DNA from: Terriglobia bacterium
Lineage (GTDB): Bacteria > Acidobacteriota > Terriglobia > UBA7540
Direction: 5' to 3'
Assembly (NCBI GenBank): GCA_030040455.1
Contig: JASHTR010000128.1
Location: 1 to 7,335 of the forward strand
Length of the DNA stretch: 7,335 nucleotides
Positions 1 to 5,634 of this stretch are shown piece after piece (positions within the stretch are counted from its first letter, which is position 1; each line of letters opens with the position of its first letter). Made by a program: the position numbers and the translations under genes. The notes beneath the pieces are model-generated. The model worked only from the letters and a program-made list of their open reading frames with translations, made no database searches and had not been told where the DNA came from.

Positions 1-106
1 TGATCTCCGCCGCCTGCCCCCAGGTGATCTTTTTCCCCATCGCCCGCAAAATTACTTCCTGAATTTTCATCGTCCGCTCCACGGCGACGGCACTGTAGTA
101 GATCAT
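1..106 (-). CDS. Transposase, N-terminal fragment, ISNCY-family-like (partial)
   Basis: Reading the complement from 106 to the edge gives a 35-residue open frame containing RTMKIQEVILRAM and ITWGQAAEI. This resembles the N-terminal helix-turn-helix region of ISNCY-type transposases, in which a motif like MKxQEVILRAM is followed by a second helix containing QAAEI. The gene continues beyond the left edge, so the catalytic domain is not seen. In-frame ATGs also exist at 121, 133 and 139, with a stop directly upstream of 139. I prefer 106 because a GGAGG (complement of 112-116) lies five bases before it. The DNA-binding region would recognise the element's ends, possibly the repeats at 149-198. 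The family assignment rests on a short stretch recalled from memory. Confidence 0.6.
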   Translation of the reverse strand, partial: MIYYSAVAVERTMKIQEVILRAMGKKITWGQAAEI

Positions 107-148
107 GGGGTCCTCCCCCATGACCCTTACCATGCGCCGCATTCAAAG

Positions 149-198
149 CGGACATTTCACTTGTCAATTCGACCGGACATATCATATGTCAACAACAC
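149..198. repeat. Two tandem degenerate 25-bp units with GACA-N7-TGTC dyads
   Basis: Unit 1 (149-173) and unit 2 (174-198) agree at 18 of 25 positions by hand alignment. Each starts with CGGACAT and has TGTCAA at the same offset. Each contains an inverted pair GACA-N7-TGTC (151-165 and 176-190). In unit 2 the dyad is perfect over 15 bases: GACATAT, a central C, ATATGTC. This arrangement suits a dimeric DNA-binding protein contacting two adjacent sites, most simply the transposase at its own terminus. An operator for the flanking genes is an alternative. Confidence 0.65.
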
Positions 199-214
199 TC
201 CCTTAATGCCGACA

Positions 215-244
215 TTGAACCTGCGGGAATGGATATGTTAGGAT
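215..244 (+). promoter_or_regulatory. Possible sigma-70-like promoter of the EF-G paralogue
   Basis: TTGAAC (215-220) and TAGGAT (239-244) are separated by 18 bases, each matching the -35 and -10 consensus at four of six positions. Transcription would begin around 251, leaving a short leader before the ribosome binding site at 266-271. It lies only about 15-20 bases outside the apparent IS end, so the insertion could influence it. The match is weak and unsupported by anything except position. Confidence 0.3.
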
Positions 245-277
245 GCGTGTTTTCTTGTTGTGAACAAGGAGTTGGCA

Positions 278-2377
278 GTGAAAACCTACGAAGGCTTGAA
301 TATCCGCAACGTTGCCTGCATCGGACACGGTCATACCGGCAAGACGCAACTGGTTTCCGCGCTGCTTTATACGGCAGGAATGGTCAACCGCCTGGGCAAG
401 GTGGACGACGGCACTTCGGCGACCGATTACGACGAAGAAGAAATCCAGCGCAAGTTCTCGATCAGCGCGTCGCTTGCCTATGCCGAATGGGGCAAAACGA
501 AGATCAATTTCATTGATACTCCCGGTTTTAACATTTTCCTCCACGAAACCGAAGCTGCGCTGGCGGCGGCAGACTCGGCTTTGCTTCTGGTGCACGCGGT
601 GGGAGGAGTGGAAGTACAGACGGAAAGGACGTGGGGTTTTTGTGAGCGCTACAGATTGCCCTGTGTTTTTGTTGTCAACCAGATGGATCGCGACCGCGCC
701 AGTTTTGAGCGAACCCTCAAAGCCCTCGGCGAAGCCTTTGGCCGCTCGGTGATCCCGGTCCAGTTGCCTTGGGGCGAGGAGAAGGATTTCCGTGGCGCCA
801 TCGATCTGGTTCGGATGAAGGCCTATTCCTACGATTCAAATGGCAGCGGGACGGCCCGGGAATCGGACATTCCGGCCGAATTTGCCGAAACGGCATCCAA
901 AGCTCACGAAACGATGGTGGAGATGATCGCGGAAGGCAATGACCGGCTGATGGAAGAGTTCTTCGAGAAGGGAACGATTCCGCTTGAAAATCTTCTTCCC
1001 GGCCTGAAGGATGCCGTGCGTGAGCGCCGATTGTTTCCGGTGGTGGTGGCGGCGGCATTGCCGAATATTGGGTCACAGGGCCTGCTGGATTTCATCACCA
1101 CGTATTTGCCATCGCCGCTGGATCGCGGCGAATGGGAAGGGCAGGCTCCGGAGACGGGCGCCGCCAGGCGCAAGATCGCGGACGGGGAGCCGCTGGCCGT
1201 CTACGTCTTCAAGACGCTGGCCGATCCTTTTGCGGGCCGTGTAAGCTGTTTCAAAGTGCTTTCAGGCGTCCTGAAAAACGAAGCGACCCTCTCTAATTTT
1301 AATCGCGGCGCGACGGAGAAGTTTTCGCACATCTCGGTGGTGCAAGGCAAAACGCAGACGCCGGTGGGAGAACTCCATGCGGGCGATCTCGGCGCGGTAG
1401 CCAAACTCAAGGATACGCTGACCGGCGACACGCTCGGCGACAAGTCCGCTCCTGTCCTCTATCCGAAGGTCAAGCTTGCGGAGCCGGCCATTTCTTTCGC
1501 CATCGAGCCCAAATCGCGGGGAGACGAGGACAAGCTCTCAACGGCAATCCACCGCATGTTGGAAGAGGATCTCCTGCTGCGCTTTTCGCGTGATCCGCAA
1601 ACCAATGAGTTTCTCCTGGCGGGTTCCGGGCAGCAGCACGTTGAAGTGGCCGTTTCCAAGCTGAAACGCCGCTTTAATGTGGAAGTAACGCTGAAGGCGC
1701 CCAAGATTCCTTACCGCGAGACGATTCGGGCCAAGGCGGAGGCACAGGGCAAACACAAGAAGCAGACGGGCGGCCACGGGCAATACGGTGATTGTTGGAT
1801 CAGGATGGACCCCCTGCCGCGAAGCGCGGGGTTCGAGTTTGTAAACGACATCTTCGGGGGGGCTATCCCCCGCAATTTCGTTCCGGCCGTGGAAAAGGGA
1901 ATAATCGAAGCGGCTGCCAAAGGATATTTGGCCGGATATCCGGTGGTGGATTTTCGCGCGACCGTGTTCGATGGGTCCTACCACGAGGTGGATTCCTCGG
2001 AAATCGCCTTTAAGCTTGCGGGGTCCAAGGCCTTTAAAGCCTGCATGACGCAGGCAAAGCCTTGCCTGCTCGAGCCGGTGATGAACATTGAAATCACCGT
2101 GCCGGAAAATTATTCGGGTGATATCATGGGCAATCTCAACAGCCGCCGGGGCCGCATTCAGGGGATGGATTCGAAAGGTGGTTCCACCATCATCAAGGCG
2201 CAGGCGCCGCTCGCCGAAATGCTCACCTATGCGTCGGACCTCACTTCGATGACGCAGGGTCGTGGCTCCTACTCCATGGAATACTCCCACTATGATGTTG
2301 TGCCGCCACAAATCTCTGACAAGATTGTCACCGCTGCCCGCGCCGCAGGGCATGGAAAGGAAGAGGAAGAGGAGTAA
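278..2377 (+). CDS. Elongation factor G-like translational GTPase (EF-G paralogue), 699 aa
   Basis: This is a full-length EF-G-type GTPase expected to act with the ribosome in translocation or a related step. The GTG at 278 is preferred over the in-frame GTG at 260 because AAGGAG (266-271) lies six bases before it. Numbering from 278, the P-loop GHGHTGKT is at 16-23, the G3 DTPGF at 80-84 and the G4 NQMD at 134-137. Domain II is roughly 305-390, domain III 400-475, domain IV 479-600 (with TGGHGQYG and a tip loop DGSYHEVDSSE, His569), and domain V follows to about 685. The protein ends in AGHGKEEEEE. The switch-II His that normally follows DTPG is Phe, and the switch-I RGIT motif appears as RKFS. 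These changes fit a divergent EF-G II-type paralogue (compare Thermus EF-G-2, which as I recall has Tyr there) rather than the housekeeping FusA. No str-operon ribosomal genes lie beside it, which agrees. Confidence 0.92.
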   Translation: MKTYEGLNIRNVACIGHGHTGKTQLVSALLYTAGMVNRLGKVDDGTSATDYDEEEIQRKFSISASLAYAEWGKTKINFIDTPGFNIFLHETEAALAAADSALLLVHAVGGVEVQTERTWGFCERYRLPCVFVVNQMDRDRASFERTLKALGEAFGRSVIPVQLPWGEEKDFRGAIDLVRMKAYSYDSNGSGTARESDIPAEFAETASKAHETMVEMIAEGNDRLMEEFFEKGTIPLENLLPGLKDAVRERRLFPVVVAAALPNIGSQGLLDFITTYLPSPLDRGEWEGQAPETGAARRKIADGEPLAVYVFKTLADPFAGRVSCFKVLSGVLKNEATLSNFNRGATEKFSHISVVQGKTQTPVGELHAGDLGAVAKLKDTLTGDTLGDKSAPVLYPKVKLAEPAISFAIEPKSRGDEDKLSTAIHRMLEEDLLLRFSRDPQTNEFLLAGSGQQHVEVAVSKLKRRFNVEVTLKAPKIPYRETIRAKAEAQGKHKKQTGGHGQYGDCWIRMDPLPRSAGFEFVNDIFGGAIPRNFVPAVEKGIIEAAAKGYLAGYPVVDFRATVFDGSYHEVDSSEIAFKLAGSKAFKACMTQAKPCLLEPVMNIEITVPENYSGDIMGNLNSRRGRIQGMDSKGGSTIIKAQAPLAEMLTYASDLTSMTQGRGSYSMEYSHYDVVPPQISDKIVTAARAAGHGKEEEEE

Positions 2378-2396
2378 GCGCAGGGCGCAAACCATA

Positions 2397-2447
2397 GATC
2401 GTAGACCGGCAGGAATATCGCCGCGATGTGGTCTACGCTCTACGATC
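2397..2447. repeat. 9-bp inverted repeat with repeated TCTAC motifs between EF-G and transporter
   Basis: GATCGTAGA (2397-2405) is the exact reverse complement of TCTACGATC (2439-2447), with 33 bases between. A competing pairing exists between GTAGACC (2401-2407) and GGTCTAC (2430-2436). TCTAC also recurs at 2452-2456, giving three copies in about 25 bases. No T-run follows, so an ordinary intrinsic terminator is unlikely. It may be a dispersed repeat, an operator or a leader-RNA fold for the transporter gene that starts at 2465. Confidence 0.5.
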
Positions 2448-2464
2448 GACGCTCTACCTAAAAC

Positions 2465-3454
2465 ATGTTTCTTCCCCATGCCTATTGGGCAGCGCTCTTG
2501 ATGACCATCCTCTCCATGCTGTGTTGGGGGAGCTGGTCGAACACGCAGAAGCTCGTCAAAAGCTGGCGTTTCGAGCTTTTTTACTGGGACTACATCTGGG
2601 GCGTCCTGTTGTTGACCGTGGCTGCAGGCCTTACGCTGGGTCGGCTTAGCCCGTCAAGTCCGCAAAGTTTTTTCAACAGCCTCGCCTCAGCCAGTTGGCA
2701 TAACATCCTCTATGGCTTTCTGGCGGGCTTCATCTTCAACTTTGGCAATCTGTTTATTGTGGCCGCCATTGCCGTGGCCGGGCTGGCGGTAGCATTCCCG
2801 GTTTCAATTGGTGTGTCGCTGGTTGTCAGCTCTATTTTGGATTACGTGGTGACCCCCAGGGGAAATCCGTGGCTCCTTTTTGGCGGCGTGGTTCTGGTGT
2901 GCGTGGCGATGGTCTTTGACGGGCTGGCATACGGCAAAGCTTCCGGCGGTGCCAAGGTGACAATACGCGGTATTGTCCTGTGCGTCCTTTCCGGACTTGG
3001 GCTGGGGCTTTTTTATCCTCTGATTGCCAAGTCACTCCAGGGCGAGGGCCGCCTGGGTCCTTATAGTGTCGCCTTCGTTTTTGTTCTGGGCGCCGTGGTC
3101 TCCACGTTTCCATTCAACTATACCTTTATGCGACGACCGATTGTGGGGGCGAAACTCACGATCCGTGACTACTTTCACGGCACGGGCCGCGAACACCTCT
3201 TGGGAGTCGTTGGAGGCGTCATCTGGGCCGTAGGGACCATTTCAAACTTCATTGCTTCCGACGTCCAGACGGTCGGCCCGGCCGTATCCTACGCGCTGGG
3301 CGGGGGGGCTACGCTGGTGGCGGTTTTGTGGGGACTCATTGTGTGGAAAGAATTCCGGGATGCGCCGAAAGTCGCCTACCTGTTGCTCAATCTCATGTTT
3401 GTCTTTTTCCTGGCGGGACTTGTCTCCGTCGCCTTGGCGCCCGTGATAGGGTAA
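2465..3454 (+). CDS. GRP/RhaT-like sugar (or nucleoside) transporter, DMT superfamily, 329 aa
   Basis: This very hydrophobic protein has about ten predicted membrane helices, at roughly 7-24, 38-59, 80-102, 104-127, 135-153, 167-187, 198-219, 244-263, 270-295 and 302-326. That is the usual count and length for the glucose/ribose porter and RhaT branch of the drug/metabolite transporter superfamily. Family-like stretches are CWGSWSNTQKL with FYWDY near the start, the helix 3-4 segment containing NFGNLFIVAAIAVAGLAVAF, and the Gly-rich ALGGGATLVAVLWGLIVWKEF at 277-297. It would be an inner-membrane importer, probably proton-coupled as in RhaT. The substrate cannot be read from the sequence, but the nucleoside hydrolase 37 bases downstream points to a nucleoside, ribose or related sugar. 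No clear Shine-Dalgarno precedes the ATG at 2465, and the next in-frame ATG (2501) has none either, so the start is the weakest part of this call. Confidence 0.85.
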   Translation: MFLPHAYWAALLMTILSMLCWGSWSNTQKLVKSWRFELFYWDYIWGVLLLTVAAGLTLGRLSPSSPQSFFNSLASASWHNILYGFLAGFIFNFGNLFIVAAIAVAGLAVAFPVSIGVSLVVSSILDYVVTPRGNPWLLFGGVVLVCVAMVFDGLAYGKASGGAKVTIRGIVLCVLSGLGLGLFYPLIAKSLQGEGRLGPYSVAFVFVLGAVVSTFPFNYTFMRRPIVGAKLTIRDYFHGTGREHLLGVVGGVIWAVGTISNFIASDVQTVGPAVSYALGGGATLVAVLWGLIVWKEFRDAPKVAYLLLNLMFVFFLAGLVSVALAPVIG

Positions 3455-3491
3455 TGGGATCGTCAAAAACGGCCGTTTGATTTGGAAGACG

Positions 3492-4358
3492 ATGCTGCAG
3501 AAAATCCCGATCCTGCTCGATACTGACATTGGCGGGGATATTGACGATGCCTTTGCCCTGGCGCTTATCCTGCGCAGCCCTGAGCTGAGGCTGTTGGGCG
3601 TCACCACGGTGAGCGGCGATACGCTCGCCCGCGCGCGCATTGCGGCGAAAATGTTGTGGCAGGCAGGAGAGCGCAGAGTTCCGGTGGTGCCGGGCGAGCG
3701 CGGGAAAGGCGTCCTGGTGGTGGATCAGGCTCCCTGGGCCGCAAAGTTTTCGAGTCCCCGGTTGCTCAGCCAAAGCGCCGTTGATTTCCTTGATGAGCAG
3801 TTCAGCCGCTATCCGGGAAGGATCACGCTGGTCGCGATTGGTCCGCTCACCAATATCGGAGCGCTCCTCCGCCGCGACCCGGCCGTGGCGGCGAAAATCA
3901 AGCGCATCGTGATGATGGGCGGCTCCATCGCGCGCGGTTACGACCACCATCACACGGCAGACAGCGAATATAACATCAAGATGGATGTAGAGGCGGCGCA
4001 GGTTGTGTTCAGTGCCGGCGTTCCTATTCTCATGGCCCCGCTCGATGTCACCGCGATGCTCGAGCTGGACGCCAAAGGACGGCACCGCGTTTTCAGCCAC
4101 GGAACGGTCCTCACAAGCGCCCTCGCCGCCCTTTATATGCTATGGGGGCGTCCTACGCCGGTTCTGTACGATCCGATGGCGGTCGCGTTGCTACTCCGGC
4201 CCCGCCTCTCGAAGACCAGACCGCTTGCCATTCACGTCGATCGAAAAGGTTATACCCGCGTCATGGCCGGAAAGAAGCCGAACGCCGTGGTGGGCCTTCA
4301 TGCCGACGCGAAAGAGTTTTTTGCTTTTTATCTGAGCCGGGTCGTGCCGAGGGGTTAG
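3492..4358 (+). CDS. Inosine-uridine-preferring nucleoside hydrolase family protein, 288 aa
   Basis: This enzyme is predicted to hydrolyse the N-glycosidic bond of nucleosides, giving free base and ribose, in the cytoplasm (no signal peptide). Numbering from the ATG at 3492, the calcium-binding signature is DTDIGGDIDDAFA at 10-22, two residues longer than the classic DTDPGxDDA. Other family landmarks are GPLTNIG (117-123), MMGG (141-144), the ribose-contacting region EYNIKMD (159-165) followed by APLDVT, and YDPMAV (226-231). The catalytic His that precedes the last metal-binding Asp in Crithidia IU-nucleoside hydrolase is Tyr226 here. ATG 3492 is preferred over the in-frame TTG at 3477: GGAAG (3484-3488) lies just before the ATG, though at a short three-base spacing, while the TTG has none. 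The close spacing to the upstream transporter suggests one operon. Preference for inosine, uridine or another nucleoside cannot be judged. Confidence 0.9.
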   Translation: MLQKIPILLDTDIGGDIDDAFALALILRSPELRLLGVTTVSGDTLARARIAAKMLWQAGERRVPVVPGERGKGVLVVDQAPWAAKFSSPRLLSQSAVDFLDEQFSRYPGRITLVAIGPLTNIGALLRRDPAVAAKIKRIVMMGGSIARGYDHHHTADSEYNIKMDVEAAQVVFSAGVPILMAPLDVTAMLELDAKGRHRVFSHGTVLTSALAALYMLWGRPTPVLYDPMAVALLLRPRLSKTRPLAIHVDRKGYTRVMAGKKPNAVVGLHADAKEFFAFYLSRVVPRG

Positions 4359-4379
4359 GGGCGCAGCTTGCCGCGCCTC
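4358..4379 (+). other. Short GC-rich hairpin at the end of the nucleoside hydrolase gene
   Basis: GGCGC (4360-4364) pairs with GCGCC (4373-4377), and the stem can be extended by a G-U and a G-C pair to 4358 and 4379, around an eight-base loop. It starts at the last base of the TAG stop. No T-run follows, so it is at best a weak terminator or a 3'-end stabilising stem between this gene and the next, which has its own promoter-like sequence. Confidence 0.3.
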
Positions 4380-4415
4380 GCGCTGGAGTCGTGCAAACAG
4401 AATCGTACAAACATC

Positions 4416-4444
4416 CTGCATCAAAGCGCATTTTGGTTTACAAT
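4416..4444 (+). promoter_or_regulatory. Possible promoter of the Tat-exported TIM-barrel gene
   Basis: TACAAT (4439-4444) matches the -10 consensus at five of six positions and is about 38 bases from the ATG at 4482, a good distance for a short leader. The region 17 bases upstream (4416-4421, CTGCAT) is a poor -35 element. The 123-base gap from the nucleoside hydrolase also allows a separate transcription start. Confidence is low because of the poor -35. Confidence 0.35.
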
Positions 4445-4481
4445 GCGTCACAATTCATTTTTTACTGAGGGAGGCAAAGAC

Positions 4482-5360
4482 ATGCTGACACGACGGGATT
4501 TTCTGGGAGGAACGCTGGGTGGAATTGCCGCGGGCGCGACAGCCGCCGGGGCCAACGCCTGGGGTGCGGGAAGGCTTGCCTGGCCTAAACCTATTGGCCT
4601 GGAGCTCTACACCGTGCGTCAACTCATGGCGCAGAATCCCGCTGAAACCTTGAAGCAGGTTGCCGCCGTGGGTTACCAAGAGGTCGAGATTGCTCCTTAT
4701 CCCAACCCCGGTGCCATTAAGCAGGACTTGCGTTCTGCCGGACTTACAGCGCCAAGTGGCTACTTCAATGTTCCAAAAACCTTGGACCCTGATTGGAAGA
4801 AGGCGGTGGACGTGGCTCGCCTTTATGGCCTGCGCTACCTCGTGGTGGGAGATAACCCCAAGCTCGACGCAGACGCCTGGCGGCGCCGCGCCGATTTCTT
4901 CAATCAGTGCGGCAGACTATCACTCCAGGCGGGAATTCAGTTCTGCTATCACGCCCACTTCCACGAATTGGCCACAGTGGATCACACCACCGGCTACGAC
5001 ATTCTGCTCGAGCGCTGCGATCCCAAGCTCTTGAAGATGGAAATGGATATTTTTTGGGTCACTTACGCGGGCAAAGACCCGCTCACTTATTGGCGACGCT
5101 ATCCGGGTCGATTCCCGCTGCTCCACATCAAGGACTTGACGAAGGGCGTCGCCGTCAACCCATACCAATCCCCAAGCCCCGGAAGTCCTAACCCGTTTGC
5201 GCCGGTGGGACAAGGGCGCATTGACTGGCGAAGGATTTTCGCTCACGTGCATGAAGCTGGCGCGAAGCATATTTTCGTTGAGCAGGACCAGTGCAACGGC
5301 TCGCCGTTGGATGCCATCAGGATCAGCTTCAACTATCTGAAGAACCTGCGGCTAAGCTGA
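4482..5360 (+). CDS. Tat-exported sugar phosphate isomerase/epimerase-like TIM barrel, 292 aa
   Basis: The ATG at 4482 is fixed by GAGGGAGG (4467-4474) seven bases upstream, although the frame is open further 5'. The N-terminus has a twin-arginine signal, TRRDFLGG at residues 3-10, then a Gly/Ala-rich segment and a likely cleavage site after ANA (24-26). The mature part matches the xylose-isomerase-like / AP endonuclease 2 TIM-barrel family: GLELYTVR (39-46), GYQEVEIAPYP (64-74), YHAHFHE (156-162), MEMDIFW (186-192), LHIKD (214-218) and FVEQD (266-270). By family analogy, metal ligands come from Glu187 or Asp189, His215, Glu267 and an Asp/Glu on an earlier strand. It is probably a periplasmic metal-dependent isomerase, epimerase or dehydratase of a free or oxidised sugar, since phosphorylated sugars are rarely periplasmic. 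Resemblance to IolE or hydroxypyruvate isomerase is general and does not identify the substrate. Confidence 0.88.
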   Translation: MLTRRDFLGGTLGGIAAGATAAGANAWGAGRLAWPKPIGLELYTVRQLMAQNPAETLKQVAAVGYQEVEIAPYPNPGAIKQDLRSAGLTAPSGYFNVPKTLDPDWKKAVDVARLYGLRYLVVGDNPKLDADAWRRRADFFNQCGRLSLQAGIQFCYHAHFHELATVDHTTGYDILLERCDPKLLKMEMDIFWVTYAGKDPLTYWRRYPGRFPLLHIKDLTKGVAVNPYQSPSPGSPNPFAPVGQGRIDWRRIFAHVHEAGAKHIFVEQDQCNGSPLDAIRISFNYLKNLRLS

Positions 5361-5496
5361 AAATGACTTCTTCAGCCAAGGTGAGGCTCTTCATGCCCAA
5401 CGTTCAGGCGTTGCTGAGGTTCCTGCGGAAGCGGGGATAGCCCGACAGGGTGTCATCTCATTATTGCGTACCCTGCGCGGCGGAGCCGCAACCAAA

Positions 5497-5575
5497 TGTC
5501 ATTCCGAGGAGCGGAGCGACGAGAAATCCCGCTCGGCGCCGCAGAGCGAGATTTCTCGCTCTGCTCGGAATGACA
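5497..5575. repeat. Dispersed-type palindromic repeat (imperfect hairpin, TGTCATTCCGAG ends)
   Basis: The outer arms TGTCATTCCGAG (5497-5508) and CTCGGAATGACA (5564-5575) are a perfect 12-bp inverted repeat. Inner arms CGAGAAATC (5520-5528) and GATTTCTCG (5550-5558) pair perfectly, then CGCTC (5530-5534) with GAGCG (5544-5548) around one C-A mismatch. The tip is GGCGCCGCA. The left side carries 11 bases (5509-5519) opposite 5 on the right (5559-5563). From memory, very similar elements are dispersed between genes in Acidobacteriota and some other soil bacteria, comparable with REP/BIME elements. No transposase is attached to it. It lies in the leader region of the small secreted protein gene and, by folding in RNA, could affect its transcript. 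Confidence 0.8.
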
Positions 5576-5579
5576 CCTT

Positions 5580-5617
5580 CCAAGGTCTTGCCAAGGTAAC
5601 GAGAACTTACGACCTTG
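5580..5617. repeat. Short direct and inverted CCAAGGT repeats upstream of the small secreted protein
   Basis: CCAAGGT occurs at 5580-5586 and 5591-5597, 11 bases apart. Its partner GACCTTG (5611-5617) is the exact reverse complement of CAAGGTC at 5581-5587, and ACCTTG also pairs with CAAGGT at 5592-5597. The ribosome binding site begins at 5624. The arrangement could be an operator or two alternative leader hairpins, but the motifs are short enough to be chance. Confidence 0.3.
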
Positions 5618-5634
5618 CAAAACAGGAGGATTCG

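Larger units (their letters stand above)
1..198 (-). mobile_element. End of an insertion sequence (ISNCY-like), cut by the window edge
   Basis: The left edge carries the beginning of a transposase gene reading leftward (ATG at 106), preceded on its 5' side by about 90 bases of non-coding DNA with repeated short motifs typical of a transposon end. CGGACAT occurs at 149-155 and again at 174-180, and TGTCAA occurs at 162-167 and again at 187-192, both pairs 25 bases apart. The outer boundary is not directly visible. I place it near 190-205 because the repeats stop there and a possible promoter of the next gene begins. The other end and any target-site duplication are outside the window, so whether the element is complete or a relic cannot be decided. 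Confidence 0.5.

Noticed and set aside
1538..2479. Long 313-codon open frame on the minus strand opposite the EF-G gene
   Set aside because: It is antisense to a confidently identified EF-G, low in recognisable motifs and Arg/His-rich as expected for a shadow frame in GC-rich DNA.
3454..3480. Eight-codon open frame overlapping the transporter stop (TAATG) and ending 11 bases before the nucleoside hydrolase ATG
   Set aside because: It could act as a re-initiation relay, but such short frames arise easily by chance and no ribosome binding site is specific to it.
3393..4100. 235-codon minus-strand open frame across the nucleoside hydrolase
   Set aside because: It overlaps a gene with clear family motifs on the other strand and has no ribosome binding site or recognisable product.
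4368..4481. Upstream in-frame extension of the TIM-barrel protein
   Set aside because: It would place the twin-arginine signal internally, and GAGGGAGG fixes the start at 4482.
5363..5440. 25-codon open frame right after the TIM-barrel gene, ending LLRFLRKRG
   Set aside because: There is no ribosome binding site before its ATG and no recognisable similarity, and its length is within chance. It might be a relic, but nothing supports expression.
5450..5460. Small perfect palindrome GACA-GGG-TGTC, resembling the GACA...TGTC dyads at the IS end
   Set aside because: The spacing is three rather than seven bases and there is no flanking CGGACAT or TGTCAA, so it is not the same element. The motif is too short to interpret.
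5464..5634. Upstream in-frame extension of the small secreted protein through the palindromic repeat
   Set aside because: It would bury the signal peptide in the middle of the protein, and a strong AGGAGG fixes the start at 5635.
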